Assembly: GCA_028283505.1 (NCBI GenBank)
Contig: JAPOFX010000012.1
Location: 1 to 39,108, forward strand
Direction: 5' to 3'
Length of the DNA: 39,108 nucleotides
Source: Candidatus Poseidoniales archaeon
Lineage (GTDB): Archaea > Thermoplasmatota > Poseidoniia > Poseidoniales > Thalassarchaeaceae
Made by a program: the position numbers and the translations under genes. Shown in pieces: positions 1 to 9,928 of the stretch. The notes below the pieces were generated by a model. The model worked only from the letters and a program-made list of their open reading frames with translations. It made no database searches and had not been told where the DNA came from. Every line of letters begins with the position of its first letter. Within the stretch, counting starts at the first letter, position 1.

Positions 1-585
1 ACTCTCGACATGCTTCCTTTGTGTGTTTGCTCTACGGATTTCATCGTCATATGCCGTCACCCCAGCTACTTCTTCTAGGACCCCCCTTCGCTTGTGCGGA
101 GTCATTGTTGCTAGATTTGTAACGTCACCCTGCAAGACAATGTTGTAGCCGTCACCCCTCAGCCCTGCTTCGGCGAGAACCCTCCTCATCTCTGTAGCAG
201 TTGAGGGCTTCTCCCCTATTCTGAAGGACGAGATGGGCTCGCCTTTTCTGTTCAGTCTGACTGATCTGGTGAATGAAACCTCATCATCATCAATCCTGAG
301 GCGCCTCCTTCCATCATGTTCTGGGACATTTGCGAAAACTAATGTGACAGACATGTGTTTAGCGGCTTTCCCACGTCCTCCTCCATTGAATATCAGTTCA
401 GACACATTGGAAGCCCTCAGGGCCTTGGTTGATTTTGGACCCAGAACAAACTGTATAGCATCACCAGAATTTGATTTCCCACTTCCATTAGGACCGGTTA
501 TTGCTGTGAATCCCTCGTCAAATGGAATAACCATCTCGCCGCCGAATGATTTGAAGTTCTCAACTTCTATTCTTTTGAGATGCAT
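1..585 (-). CDS. smc: SMC family chromosome segregation ATPase, N-terminal part (cut by window edge)
   Basis: Translation of the minus strand gives 195 residues of the N-terminal ATPase head of an SMC protein. It opens MHLKRIEVENFKSFG, the usual SMC first strand, and has a Walker A loop GPNGSGKS at residues 31-38 followed by DAIQFVLG. The QGDVTNLATM stretch near residue 155 and the RRGVLEEVAGV stretch after it match the SMC Q-loop region. The coiled coil, hinge and C-terminal head lie beyond the window. The ATG is preceded by GGTGATGGG, a good archaeal Shine-Dalgarno. SMC proteins form ring-shaped condensin-like complexes that organise chromosomes. The family is clear; RAD50 is less likely because of the SNxxDAIxFVLG and EEVAGV signatures. 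It is divergent from nadB. Confidence 0.9.
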   Translation of the reverse strand, partial: MHLKRIEVENFKSFGGEMVIPFDEGFTAITGPNGSGKSNSGDAIQFVLGPKSTKALRASNVSELIFNGGGRGKAAKHMSVTLVFANVPEHDGRRRLRIDDDEVSFTRSVRLNRKGEPISSFRIGEKPSTATEMRRVLAEAGLRGDGYNIVLQGDVTNLATMTPHKRRGVLEEVAGVTAYDDEIRRANTQRKHVES

Positions 586-771
586 CCCATCACCTATTAT
601 CGGCAAAATTTTCCGCCGACACTAGAAATCACCTCCCTGCCTTTACGCCTATCAATGTTGAGGCTAACAAAAGCGCAGCATAACGATTAGAGAGAGTCTC
701 ATTGCCCGCCAAGAAGATATTGCCTTTGGACAAGATTCTAGGGTAACCAGTGCTGGCAATCATGGGGGCTA

Positions 772-2397
772 GTGGTGTCAGTGACGGAGCTTGAGGCGGT
801 TGACGTTGCAGTCATCGGGTCAGGTATCGCAGGTTTATTTCTGGCTGTTGAATGTGCTAGATCGGGACTATCCGTAGCAGTCGTGACAAAAAAGGAAGTC
901 ACTGCATCTTCTACTAATTGGGCCCAGGGTGGAATCGCAGGTGTTCTTGACCCAGATGATACAGAAGCATTAGAGTCACATGTAAAAGATACCCTTGAGG
1001 CGGGAGCTGGACTTTGTGACGAAGAAGTTGTCAGAAGCGTGATATCTGAAGCCTCCGAACGTATAAGGGACCTAATTAGGCATGGCGTTGAGTTCGATCA
1101 TGATGACTCGGGGAATTACGACATGGTAATTGAAGGGGGACATAGCGGAGCAAGGATTCTCCATTCGAGAGATAGGACGGGAGCGGAAATAGAGCGTGCC
1201 CTCACTGAAGTGGCGTCAGGAGAGATTGATTCTAGTTTCGTTATTTTAGAGAATTGGATGGCTGTTGATTTGATACAGAAAGAACATGGAAATCCAACTA
1301 AGGGCATATCTGGGGTTTGGTGTCTTTCGCCCGAGGGCACTGTAATGACTCTTCCCTCAAGAGTAGTAGTTCTGGCGACCGGGGGCTCGGGGATGATGCA
1401 CAGATCAACCACCAATCCTTCGATCGCAACCGGCGATGGAGTAGCTATGGCTAGCAGAGCTGGTGCGGATATCAAAGATATGGAATTCATTCAGTTTCAT
1501 CCCACAGCACTGTATTCCTCAAGCGTCAAGCCGTTTCTTATTACCGAGGCACTCAGGGGCCATGGCGCAGTTCTAATGACAATGGAAGAGCATTCCAAAT
1601 GGAGGATGTCAGGAGGGGGCAATCCCTCTTCTGAATCCTTCATGTTGAACTATTCAACAAAGGGAAGTCTTGATACCAGAGATGTAGTTGCTAGAGCGAT
1701 AGATACTGAAATGAAGCGAATAGGAGCAATGAATGTCCTACTGGTGACAGAACATCTTGACAAAGATGAGCTTTTACACTCCTTCCCAACAATCGCCGAA
1801 AGGTTAGATGACGAGGGCATTGAACTCGGCAAAGATCCGATTCCAGTAACTCCTGCTGCACACTACATGGTGGGAGGGGTATCAGTAGATGAATTCGGGA
1901 GAGCCATGTCTGATGGAAGGCCTATGCAAGGGCTTTATGCAATAGGAGAAGTTGCCCGCACGGGGCTACATGGGGCCAACAGATTGGCGTCCAACAGTCT
2001 TCTTGAAGCCGTGGTATACTCGGGAAGAGCCTCAAGGAAAATCATAGGAGATTGGAGATCTGGAGAGCTCTCCAGTTTGGAATCGGGGTTACCAAGGTGG
2101 AGGTCTGAGGATTTGTGTCAACTAGTAGAAAATATTCCTCTGATTACTGATTTGGATGCTCTTCGAGCCACAATGACTCTGGATGTTGGGCTGGTGAAGA
2201 GTGATGCAAGGCTGGATAGGGCTGGAAGAAGAGTTGAGCATATTGAAAAGGAGGTAGTAAGATATTGGATGAGTAGCAAACCGACCCAAGACCTGATTGA
2301 GCTACGTAATCTAGTACTGGTCTCAAAAATGGTGATTGAGGCATCTAAATCTAGAAGACAAAACGTAGGACTACACTTCAATATTGATTTGGATTGA
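772..2397 (+). CDS. nadB: L-aspartate oxidase
   Basis: FAD-dependent oxidation of L-aspartate to iminoaspartate, the first step of de novo NAD synthesis; NadA would then make quinolinate. At 541 residues it has normal family length. It has the FAD-binding GSGIAG at residues 16-21, SSTNWAQGGIAG at 46-57, GGHSGARILHSRDRTG at 123-138, a central FHPTAL, TEALRGHGAVL, DTRDVVARAI and the C-terminal FAD motif HGANRLASNSLLEAVV. These favour NadB over the paralogous succinate dehydrogenase/fumarate reductase flavoproteins, since the usual SdhA covalent-flavin and SdhB context is absent. The start is GTG with GGGGG five bases upstream; a second in-frame GTG follows directly. No nadA or nadC is seen nearby. 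Its stop codon abuts the stop codon of the convergent panE. Confidence 0.93.
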   Translation: MVSVTELEAVDVAVIGSGIAGLFLAVECARSGLSVAVVTKKEVTASSTNWAQGGIAGVLDPDDTEALESHVKDTLEAGAGLCDEEVVRSVISEASERIRDLIRHGVEFDHDDSGNYDMVIEGGHSGARILHSRDRTGAEIERALTEVASGEIDSSFVILENWMAVDLIQKEHGNPTKGISGVWCLSPEGTVMTLPSRVVVLATGGSGMMHRSTTNPSIATGDGVAMASRAGADIKDMEFIQFHPTALYSSSVKPFLITEALRGHGAVLMTMEEHSKWRMSGGGNPSSESFMLNYSTKGSLDTRDVVARAIDTEMKRIGAMNVLLVTEHLDKDELLHSFPTIAERLDDEGIELGKDPIPVTPAAHYMVGGVSVDEFGRAMSDGRPMQGLYAIGEVARTGLHGANRLASNSLLEAVVYSGRASRKIIGDWRSGELSSLESGLPRWRSEDLCQLVENIPLITDLDALRATMTLDVGLVKSDARLDRAGRRVEHIEKEVVRYWMSSKPTQDLIELRNLVLVSKMVIEASKSRRQNVGLHFNIDLD

Positions 2398-3348
2398 TCA
2401 GTCTAACTGTGATGAGTCGCCTATTCCCCTGACGAGAGTTCTTAGCATTGAGTTTAGAGGCGTTGGTACTCCGAGTCCTTCTCCCATCATGATTACATAG
2501 CCACAGATTGAGTCTATCTCAGTCCTCTTTCCCGACATCAAATCCTGTAGCATTGAGCATCTGTTATCAGAAGTGGACTGGACTACTTCCAAGAGAGTTG
2601 CCTGCATTTCTTCAAAGTTAAGATTGATTCCAGAGGCCCTAGCCACCGTCAACGACTCTTCAAGAACGGATAGAGATTGCTCCCATAGGTCCTGGCTCTC
2701 AAGTAAGGCACCGTTCCGGACTCCCGAGATGGAACATATGGGGTTTATTGCAGCATTAATGAGGAGCTTCTCCCACGAAGAAGTGTTCACATCGTCAACC
2801 CATATAGGAGACAGTTCAGCGTCTTCCAGTATCTTCAATAGTTCCATTGCCGATTTGTTAGGAGGACTTCCATCGAGTGAGCCTATGGTTATGGAGCCCC
2901 GACCAACCCAATGGGTCCCGTCCTTATCCCTCCAAGCTCCATGGGTTGTAGCTCCAACCAGAGTACGATTTTTACCGACTCTATTGGAAATATGTTGGGC
3001 GTGGCCCATTCCATTTTGTACACTTAAGGAGACTCCTCGCTCAGAGAGAATATCCCCAACAATTTGTGATAGGATCGGTGTTGAATATGACTTACCGCAA
3101 ACAATTGCGACATCGCAACTACCGAGAATTTTCTCAGGAACTGGTCCTGATTCGCTGTCATAAACTTCGAATCTTTCCGGGGGAATTGCCTCGATTGCTC
3201 CTTCTGGCGTGTGTAGGATCAACCCTTCAGAAATTAGGGATTTTGCAGTAAGGCCTCGTGATATTGCCAAGAGGTCGACATCCGCACTGGATAGCGATGA
3301 AAGAAAGACCCCTCCGATTGAGCCAACGCCGAGAATGGCGACTCTCAT
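2398..3348 (-). CDS. panE: 2-dehydropantoate 2-reductase (ketopantoate reductase)
   Basis: NADPH-dependent reduction of ketopantoate to pantoate in coenzyme A synthesis. The 316-residue product starts MRVAILGVGSIGG, an N-terminal Rossmann GxGxxG. Family residues follow in order: the Lys of GKSYST (K86), QNGMG at 111-115, the catalytic-helix motif EKLLINAAINP (K194 and N198) and the SMLQDLMSGKRTEID stretch that supplies the substrate-binding Ser/Asp. The frame is open 20 codons further upstream, but I chose the ATG because it starts directly with the Rossmann strand and overlaps the upstream stop codon as ATGA, a typical coupling arrangement. It is therefore likely co-transcribed with the large membrane protein before it, perhaps at the tail of the ATP synthase operon. 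Confidence 0.92.
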   Translation of the reverse strand: MRVAILGVGSIGGVFLSSLSSADVDLLAISRGLTAKSLISEGLILHTPEGAIEAIPPERFEVYDSESGPVPEKILGSCDVAIVCGKSYSTPILSQIVGDILSERGVSLSVQNGMGHAQHISNRVGKNRTLVGATTHGAWRDKDGTHWVGRGSITIGSLDGSPPNKSAMELLKILEDAELSPIWVDDVNTSSWEKLLINAAINPICSISGVRNGALLESQDLWEQSLSVLEESLTVARASGINLNFEEMQATLLEVVQSTSDNRCSMLQDLMSGKRTEIDSICGYVIMMGEGLGVPTPLNSMLRTLVRGIGDSSQLD

Positions 3349-5756
3349 CCCCAAACCTCTCTGATATCCGTGAATAAAGTAGTTCCAGAGTCGTCCGGAA
3401 TTACCCACACAACCGCCTCATAGCCACTCTCAGGAAGGTTGAGTGTGACGTTTACACTAGAATTTGGCATTATTAACTCAGGCGAGTCGATGCCCCATGT
3501 ATCTCCGGGTGGGCCAGAAATTGAGATTGTGATTAACTCGGTCTCATTCTGGAAATTGGTAATTTCTATTACACTGGTGGTTGTGTATTTCACTCCATTA
3601 TTCAACGCCCCCGGGGTTACCCATATTTGGGGTCCGTTTGAAATTTTGAAGGATGAAGTCAATTCGTAATCTTCGCATATGACAAGCCATCCGCCCTCCT
3701 TTACCAATAGAGAGCCGTTTCCAGAGTATGTCTCTGGAACCTGGATGAAGGAGTAATCACCCAAGGTCCTATTCCAAGGAGTGTCTGAATCGACAGATGG
3801 AAAATCTACCTGCGAGGGGCAGAAAGGTGAGGTAGCCTCCACATATCCAATGGTTGAACCGGAAAATTCCCTAGGAACGCTGATGATCCCGTCTTTGGAG
3901 TTAATCACTGGAGAGGAATTGACGATAGGTGTTCGCCACAAACTGGAATTTCCGTCATCCCAGGTAACGGAGATAAGGGGGCCGAGGTGTCTACCAAGGT
4001 AGTCAGTGGGGCCGCTGATTGAAGCGCCGTTAACTCCCTCAAGACAAATGTAATTATCTCCCTTTGATAACGTTGTACCGTTTATCAACGACCATCTAGG
4101 GTTGGCCACAGAGACGTTCCCGAATGAGTCATCATCCACGGTCACAACAGTGCAAATTTGGGGATCTTGTAAAGTTCCGTAAAAATCCCATAGCGAGTTT
4201 TCCTGATAACGAGAAGAGTTTGGGATCAGGGTAATTACGTGTTCGCCATAGTGTCCAGTGATCTCCGTGAAAACTCTAATGCTCGCAGTCATGTTGTCCA
4301 GGATCAGGGAGTTTTCTTCAGTTAATATCAGATTAATAATGGAGTTTTCTGATTGAGTAATCCCCTCCACCCTGCAAGTCCGTTCAGTATCGGAGCAATC
4401 AGAGGACAGATCTAATTGACTAACTGGACCTTCCATTCTGAACTGTATCCAGCCAGATACCGGAACAACTCCCTCAGGGGCTATGGTAAGAGGAATAATT
4501 GTCTCTTCGCCGACGGTATAAACCACCTCACTTGGCCAATGGGAAGTCTCTATTCCCTCATCCCATTCTGTGACACTGTAAGACCCATTTGCACCAGGGA
4601 ATGCCAAAATTATGACCATGGCAATTACTGTTACAAATTGATTACGTGAGATATCGTCGAGACCTGAAGATTCGTCGACAACGAATGGGTCTAATATTGG
4701 TGTAGGACTAAATCTCCTCCAAACCGCTATCGTGGCGATTACCAGCCACGGGAACCATGGATCAGTGGCAAAAATAAGGACCATGGCTATCAGAGTGGAT
4801 GCGAAAATTATCGTCTGTTTATCGTCTGACAATAGATTATCCGGACCCAGTATTGAATGCAGGAGATGATCCCCTGGGAATCCGGGAATTGGAAGCAGCA
4901 TTATCCATGATACTGTGCATAATCCTAGGCCGGCTATTGCTATTGGGTCAAGCCATTGTAACTTCACATCGAGGGATTCTACTATCCCTAGTGATTCCAG
5001 TATTCCAATTATAACGTTGCCACTGAATGCCATCGGAGGAGACTCCAGGTCCGGAGGTTGGGTGGAGGTGTACGAGATTCCGAGGATGGTTAAAAAAATC
5101 CCCGAGATGAACATAACAAGAGGCGAGGAAATCGAAATAAGTCCGAGGGCCTTTCTATTCGGTATAGGGACCTGATCGGAGCGTCTTTGCGAGATAAAGC
5201 CAGCAAGTCCGAATGGCCAAATTGGTTCGGAGAGGGGGAACGCTAGGGGGGACAGGTGCCCTATTGACACTCCATATCTAGTTGCAACTCTCCTCCTAAC
5301 CTCGCTTGCTAAGAAAACAGACGCGATAATGGGTAAGGAGAAATGAGTGCAGGATTCAGCTAACAAAGAGGCATTGAATTCCAAACTTGGGTCATTCCTC
5401 AGAATCAGTCCAGATCCTGCTATAGTCATGAATGAAAACATGGTGATCCAGATCACCACTTGTTGCCATCTTGGCATGACGAAAATGTCATTGGGGAGAT
5501 TTGTGACTGTGAGAACTGGAGGATTTCCCTTGTCCAAAAGTCCTATCATTCCTAACTTCTCTAAGTGCTTGTTCATTCGAATTAAGCATTCACTTTCAGA
5601 GTCTCCGCCAATAGCGTTTACTCTCCAAGAGAACTCCCCAGTTTCAGGGTCACCTAGTATGAAATACCTCGATGATATTACCTGAATTAAGTCTCTCTTG
5701 CTCCAGGTTTCCACGTCGATTTCGAGCCTTTCTTGCGACGGCTCAGGAGAAGTCAT
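3345..5756 (-). CDS. Large membrane protein with a degenerate site-2 protease (M50)-like core and a long extracytoplasmic beta domain
   Basis: An 803-residue protein. Residues 1-95 look like a soluble winged-helix-like cytoplasmic region. About seven membrane segments follow (roughly 99-119, 130-150, 203-227, 269-289, 315-330, 331-346, 371-386), then about 415 Asn/Ser/Thr-rich residues with Ig-like beta character. The membrane core follows the layout of S2P/M50 metalloproteases: an SEVRRRVATRYGV segment where HExxH normally sits, IPNRKALGLISISSPLV resembling the IPNRxAL...GPL stretch, and LDPIAIAGLGL before LLPIPGFPGDH where LLPxxxLDGGH is expected. Both zinc-binding His are replaced (Ser, Arg) and the Asp ligand aligns with Pro, so proteolysis is unlikely. 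The ATG was preferred over an upstream TTG at 5804. It follows atpD by about 50 bases and may be read through from that operon. The family call is inferred from motif layout. Confidence 0.6.
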   Translation of the reverse strand: MTSPEPSQERLEIDVETWSKRDLIQVISSRYFILGDPETGEFSWRVNAIGGDSESECLIRMNKHLEKLGMIGLLDKGNPPVLTVTNLPNDIFVMPRWQQVVIWITMFSFMTIAGSGLILRNDPSLEFNASLLAESCTHFSLPIIASVFLASEVRRRVATRYGVSIGHLSPLAFPLSEPIWPFGLAGFISQRRSDQVPIPNRKALGLISISSPLVMFISGIFLTILGISYTSTQPPDLESPPMAFSGNVIIGILESLGIVESLDVKLQWLDPIAIAGLGLCTVSWIMLLPIPGFPGDHLLHSILGPDNLLSDDKQTIIFASTLIAMVLIFATDPWFPWLVIATIAVWRRFSPTPILDPFVVDESSGLDDISRNQFVTVIAMVIILAFPGANGSYSVTEWDEGIETSHWPSEVVYTVGEETIIPLTIAPEGVVPVSGWIQFRMEGPVSQLDLSSDCSDTERTCRVEGITQSENSIINLILTEENSLILDNMTASIRVFTEITGHYGEHVITLIPNSSRYQENSLWDFYGTLQDPQICTVVTVDDDSFGNVSVANPRWSLINGTTLSKGDNYICLEGVNGASISGPTDYLGRHLGPLISVTWDDGNSSLWRTPIVNSSPVINSKDGIISVPREFSGSTIGYVEATSPFCPSQVDFPSVDSDTPWNRTLGDYSFIQVPETYSGNGSLLVKEGGWLVICEDYELTSSFKISNGPQIWVTPGALNNGVKYTTTSVIEITNFQNETELITISISGPPGDTWGIDSPELIMPNSSVNVTLNLPESGYEAVVWVIPDDSGTTLFTDIREVWG

Positions 5757-5809
5757 GCCTGTTGCAAGGGGAAGTCTGATTTTACCCCTCGCTTTTGGGC
5801 GCAACTCTC

Positions 5810-6427
5810 TTACTTGTTCTTGAATCGCTTCAGGCGGAAAGTTTCCTCTCTCTCCATCTCCTCTAGTCTCAGCTGTATGAATGTCTGCGCTTCCTTCATT
5901 TCTGGTATTACTTTGAACTCGAGAGCATTGACTCTTCTTTTTGTGGCTTCGATTTCTTCCAGAAGTCGCTTCAGAGTCGCCTCCATTTCAGCGGCCTTGA
6001 CTACTTTCTCAATTAGCAAAGAGTAGGAGTCCGCTGCTTCATCTATGTATGGCGAACCTCCTATTAGTCCCAATCCTCTATCTTCGGTTGATAGCTTGAG
6101 ATTCTGACCATCCACCTTTGGCACGACAACTCCCATTATATTCCTCTTGGAGACACTCACTTCAGGCCTCTTTGAAGCGGCTATTGCCGCACTCTTAACC
6201 GATAGCCCTCCTTCTATGGAAGAGGCCAGGCTGATTGCCTGTAAAGCGTCTCTATAGGTCCCAACGAGCTCCTCCCTAGCTGATATCATCTCCGAAAGAA
6301 GAGTTCTGAACTCATGAAATAAGCCGTCTCTCTTCATTTTCAGAAGATTATAGCCACTGCTGGTCTGTTTGATGCGACGCTTTAGGTTGATCAACTCGGA
6401 CCTTGTTGGCTTGATGTCCAGAGCCAT
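5810..6427 (-). CDS. atpD: A-type ATP synthase subunit D (central stalk)
   Basis: Subunit D forms the long antiparallel coiled coil of the rotor shaft that turns inside the A3B3 head. The 205-residue protein has the family opening PTRSELINLKRRIKQ followed by LLKMKRDGLFHEF, and a C-terminal helix (LEEIEATKRRVNALE) that pairs with the N-terminal one; the middle is a small globular insertion. A GAGGT sequence precedes the ATG. It is the last of the nine ATP synthase genes, 15 bases after atpB. Length and motifs are normal. Confidence 0.95.
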   Translation of the reverse strand: MALDIKPTRSELINLKRRIKQTSSGYNLLKMKRDGLFHEFRTLLSEMISAREELVGTYRDALQAISLASSIEGGLSVKSAAIAASKRPEVSVSKRNIMGVVVPKVDGQNLKLSTEDRGLGLIGGSPYIDEAADSYSLLIEKVVKAAEMEATLKRLLEEIEATKRRVNALEFKVIPEMKEAQTFIQLRLEEMEREETFRLKRFKNK

Positions 6428-6442
6428 ATTAAAACCTCAGAT

Positions 6443-7840
6443 TCACTCCTCTTCGTTAGATGATTTCTCTGTTGGATGATACTTGTCTATCCACTTCTGA
6501 TCAAGTCTGACTAGGTACTTGGTATCTATATTCGATAGAAGGTTCCAAGCTAGATCTAATGTGCCCTCACTAATCGACCTGTCTTCATCCCTACTTTGCC
6601 TCAGGAATTGGTCTTCAAAGATATCAGCGAACTTCAGCAACTGCAGGTCACGCTCATTCAGAGCATCCTCTCCTACAATCGCTACTAGACCCCTAAGCTC
6701 TCTACCCTGGGCATAAGCGGCATAAAGCTGGTCGGACACCGATTTGTGATCCTCTCTTGTTTTTCCATCTCCAATACCAGCGTTCATCAGTCTGCTAAGT
6801 GAAGGAAGTACATTGATTGGGGGATATATTCCCTTTTGGTGAAGTTCTCTGGAAATAACAATTTGTCCCTCAGTAATGTATCCAGAAAGGTCCGGAATCG
6901 GGTGAGTTATGTCGTCTCCCGGCATTGTAAGGATAGGGAACTGAGTAATTGATCCCTTCTTGCCCTTTACCAGTCCGGCCCTCTCATACAGCATAGCAAG
7001 ATCGGTGTACATGTAACCCGGATAGCCTCTCCTACCTGGAACTTCTTCTCTGGCGGCACCGATTTGCCTCAATGACTCGCAATAGTTTGTCATGTCTGTG
7101 TATATGACAAGCACGTGGTAGTCATGTTCGAAGGCCAAATACTCCGCGGCAGTTAGAGCCAGACGAGGAGTGATTAGTCGCTCGACCGCTGGATCATCTG
7201 CCAGGTTAACGAACAAAGCCGAATTCTCTAGTGCCCCTGTTCTCTCCAAATCGTGCACGAAAAAGTTGTACTCCTCAGCTGTTATTCCCATAGCACAGAA
7301 AACTACAACGAAGTCATCGTCGCTACCCACCAATTTTGCCTGTCGGGCGATTTGAAGAGCGATATCATTGTGCGGGAGACCGCTAGCACTGAAAATTGGC
7401 AATTTCTGCCCCCTTACTAGTGATGTGCATGCGTCTATCGCGGATATTCCTGTCTGAATGAAAGACTCTGGGCTCTGTCTGGAATACGGGTTAATGGCCG
7501 CTCCGATTATGTCCGCCATTTCATCCGCGACGATATCAGGACCACCATCACGAGGCCGTCCTGCCCCGTCAAGAATCCTGCCGATTAGTCCCTTGCTAAC
7601 TGGGAGCTTGAAAACGTCCCCAAGGAATTTGACTCCAGTCTGTCTGTCAACGGAGGCGGTGCCTTCGAAAACCTGTACGATTACCTGATCATCCGAGGTG
7701 TCCAGGACTTGTCCATTCTTGATCGATCCATCGCTCAGCATCAGCTGAACTATTTCGCCGTAAGATACGGGTTCCGTCTTGTTTAGGAAGACCAAAGGTC
7801 CCTTTACGTCTGTAATGGTTCTGTACTCTTTTCCACTCAT
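6443..7840 (-). CDS. atpB: A-type ATP synthase subunit B (non-catalytic nucleotide-binding subunit)
   Basis: A 465-residue regulatory subunit that alternates with AtpA in the A3B3 hexamer. The P-loop position reads [19 protein letters not shown], the degenerate loop typical of B subunits, followed by [13 protein letters not shown], the [27 protein letters not shown] block and the [19 protein letters not shown] block. An upstream in-frame TTG would overlap atpA, but the ATG has a GAGGTGA Shine-Dalgarno four bases before it and gives the standard N-terminus ([17 protein letters not shown]). It lies between atpA and atpD in the usual archaeal order. Confidence 0.96.
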   Translation of the reverse strand: MSGKEYRTITDVKGPLVFLNKTEPVSYGEIVQLMLSDGSIKNGQVLDTSDDQVIVQVFEGTASVDRQTGVKFLGDVFKLPVSKGLIGRILDGAGRPRDGGPDIVADEMADIIGAAINPYSRQSPESFIQTGISAIDACTSLVRGQKLPIFSASGLPHNDIALQIARQAKLVGSDDDFVVVFCAMGITAEEYNFFVHDLERTGALENSALFVNLADDPAVERLITPRLALTAAEYLAFEHDYHVLVIYTDMTNYCESLRQIGAAREEVPGRRGYPGYMYTDLAMLYERAGLVKGKKGSITQFPILTMPGDDITHPIPDLSGYITEGQIVISRELHQKGIYPPINVLPSLSRLMNAGIGDGKTREDHKSVSDQLYAAYAQGRELRGLVAIVGEDALNERDLQLLKFADIFEDQFLRQSRDEDRSISEGTLDLAWNLLSNIDTKYLVRLDQKWIDKYHPTEKSSNEEE

Positions 7841-7844
7841 AATA

Positions 7845-7851
7845 TCACCTC
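7845..7851 (-). promoter_or_regulatory. Shine-Dalgarno sequence deciding the atpB start
   Basis: On the minus strand this reads GAGGTGA, complementary to the archaeal 16S rRNA 3' end. It fills most of the short gap between the atpA stop and the atpB ATG and lies four bases before that ATG. It argues for the ATG at 7840 rather than the TTG at 7855. Confidence 0.75.
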
Positions 7852-9594
7852 TCAATTTGCCTCCATGCTAGCATCGATCTGCTTGTTCATCTCACTGACC
7901 AAATCACTGATTTTTTCTTCATATCCCTTCTCAAACCTTCCTCTCATGAGGTCTGTCCTTGCGGGAACGTTGACTACATCCTCCAACTGTGCTCCGCCGG
8001 CAATTGCTTTCTTCGCCTCTTCTTGGAATGAAAGTATGGCCTTGGCCATATGGTACTGCAAGTCCAAGTCGCTGAATGTGTCGACATCATGGAATGCATT
8101 CTGCTGTAGGAAAAATTCCCTAATCATCCTAGCAACTTCTAGAGTGAGCTGCTGATCTACGGGGAGTGCGTCTGAACCCACCAATTGAACGATTTCCTGG
8201 AGTTCAGACTCAATCTGAAGGAGCGTACTGATTTCAGTCCTGACCTCTGGGAAGTCGGGAGCAATGTTATCCCTGTACCATTGATCAAGGGCCTGGGGAT
8301 AAAGGCTGTACGAGTTTAGCCAATTGATTGCTGGGAAGTGCCTCTGTCTGGCGAGACCTGCGTCTAGGCCCCAGAAAACCTTCACGATTCTCAGGGTACC
8401 TTGGCTTACCGGTTCTGAGATGTCACCGCCCGGAGGTGAGACCGCGCCTATTACTGATACCGATCCGTCGGAACCAGAAAGAGTCTCCACTCTACCTGCC
8501 CTCTCGTAGAACTCTGCTAGTCTGCTTGACAAGTAAGCCGGATAGCCCTCTTCTCCAGGCATTTCTTCTAGTCTCGATGAGATTTCCCTCATTGCTTCGG
8601 CCCATCTACTGGTTGAGTCTGCCATAAGTGCCACATTGTATCCCATGTCTCTGAAGTACTCAGCTATAGTTATTCCAGTGTAAACCGATGCCTCCCTAGC
8701 AGCTACTGGCATGTTGGATGTGTTTGCAATCATCACTGTTCTGTTCATCAGTGGCTTGTTTGTGTTTGGATCAATCAGGTGTGGGAACTCGTCCAAAACC
8801 TCCGTCATCTCATTTCCTCTCTCTCCACAACCAATGTAGACTACGATTTGTGCGTCCGACCACTTGGCCAGTTGCTGCTGAGTTACAGTCTTCCCGGATC
8901 CGAAAGGACCTGGGATTCCCGCCGTACCGCCCTTGGCGAGGGGGAATAGGAAATCTAGTATCCTTTGGCCAGTTATCAGAGGTACATCAGGTGCGTACTT
9001 CTGGACGAAAGGCCTAGGGTGACGTACCGGCCACTCTTGCATCATAGCAATCTCGGTTCCGTCATCTAATACGCAAACAGTTTCAGTGATGTTGAATGTG
9101 CCAGACTTGATACTCTTCACCTTACCACCAACATTTGGTGGGACCATGACACGGTGTTCGATGGTCTCAGTCTCCTGAACCTTACCGATGACTTGCCCTG
9201 AGCTTACCTCATCACCCTTCTTGGCAACTGCATTGAACTCCCACTTCCTTTTGAGGTCCAATCCATCGGCATCGACACCACGTGTGATGAAAACACCCAT
9301 GGTCTCTTCCAGTTTCGGAAGAGGTCGTTGTATACCATCGTAAATCTGGGTTAACAACCCTGGCCCTAACTGAACCGAGAGAGTCTGACCAGTCCTGATA
9401 ACTGGCTCCCCAGGCTTGATTCCTGAGGTCTCCTCATACACTTGGATTACAGACTGATCGCCATGCAACTCGATTACTTCACCCATCAGACCCTCGTCGC
9501 CAACCCTGACGACCTCATACATTCTGGGCGATATTCCCACTGCTGTTACAACTGGTCCGGAAATCCGGTAGATTACTCCATTCTCTTTACTCAT
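7852..9594 (-). CDS. atpA: A-type ATP synthase subunit A (catalytic)
   Basis: The catalytic nucleotide-binding subunit, 580 residues, normal length and without an intein at the P-loop, a site often invaded in archaea. The Walker A motif GPFGSGKT is at residues 229-236. The characteristic non-homologous region between about residues 110 and 190 is present. Also present are [13 protein letters not shown] with the catalytic Glu, [16 protein letters not shown] (Walker B region) and [15 protein letters not shown] frame extension to GTG (three codons upstream) would put the AGGAAG sequence directly against the start, so the ATG is preferred. It sits between atpF and atpB. Confidence 0.97.
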   Translation of the reverse strand: MSKENGVIYRISGPVVTAVGISPRMYEVVRVGDEGLMGEVIELHGDQSVIQVYEETSGIKPGEPVIRTGQTLSVQLGPGLLTQIYDGIQRPLPKLEETMGVFITRGVDADGLDLKRKWEFNAVAKKGDEVSSGQVIGKVQETETIEHRVMVPPNVGGKVKSIKSGTFNITETVCVLDDGTEIAMMQEWPVRHPRPFVQKYAPDVPLITGQRILDFLFPLAKGGTAGIPGPFGSGKTVTQQQLAKWSDAQIVVYIGCGERGNEMTEVLDEFPHLIDPNTNKPLMNRTVMIANTSNMPVAAREASVYTGITIAEYFRDMGYNVALMADSTSRWAEAMREISSRLEEMPGEEGYPAYLSSRLAEFYERAGRVETLSGSDGSVSVIGAVSPPGGDISEPVSQGTLRIVKVFWGLDAGLARQRHFPAINWLNSYSLYPQALDQWYRDNIAPDFPEVRTEISTLLQIESELQEIVQLVGSDALPVDQQLTLEVARMIREFFLQQNAFHDVDTFSDLDLQYHMAKAILSFQEEAKKAIAGGAQLEDVVNVPARTDLMRGRFEKGYEEKISDLVSEMNKQIDASMEAN

Positions 9595-9618
9595 TTTTTT
9601 CACTTCCTGTTTAATTAC

Positions 9619-9918
9619 TTACTTCCAAAGGTCTACGCCCAGGGCAGATTTAATGGACTCCCGGAGAGTATTATCTTCCTCGGTCCCAATCCCCAATACA
9701 GTGGGGGTGACGCTTTCCGTAAGCTGTAAGCGGAGCCTATCGGAAAGCTTGTTGAGATCTTTATTATCAACTACCACAACCCCGATCTCACTCTGGTTGA
9801 GTAGTGATTTGAGTAGCTCTGACAATTCTTCATCGCTACTCGGATTGTACAGATTCTTTACACCTGCTAGTTGGAAACCTAATGTGAACTCAAGAGGCCC
9901 TACCACTGCTATTTCCAT
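9619..9918 (-). CDS. atpF: A-type ATP synthase subunit F
   Basis: A small 99-residue central-stalk subunit with a Rossmann-like CheY fold that binds subunit D and modulates rotation. It opens MEIAVVGPLEFTLGFQLAGV, the typical VxGxxxxxxGFxLAG pattern, followed by IGVVVVDNKDL and a C-terminal helix. The frame is open 13 codons further upstream, but a GAGGTGA five bases before this ATG, overlapping the atpC stop, fixes the start. The gene lies between atpC and atpA as usual. Confidence 0.93.
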   Translation of the reverse strand: MEIAVVGPLEFTLGFQLAGVKNLYNPSSDEELSELLKSLLNQSEIGVVVVDNKDLNKLSDRLRLQLTESVTPTVLGIGTEEDNTLRESIKSALGVDLWK

Positions 9919-9928
9919 ATCTTTCACC

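Noticed and set aside
233-625. Open frame on the plus strand near the window start
   Set aside because: It lies wholly antisense to the smc head domain, which has clear Walker A and family motifs.
7852-9594. Possible intein in atpA
   Set aside because: The P-loop region reads continuously and the total length is normal for the catalytic subunit.
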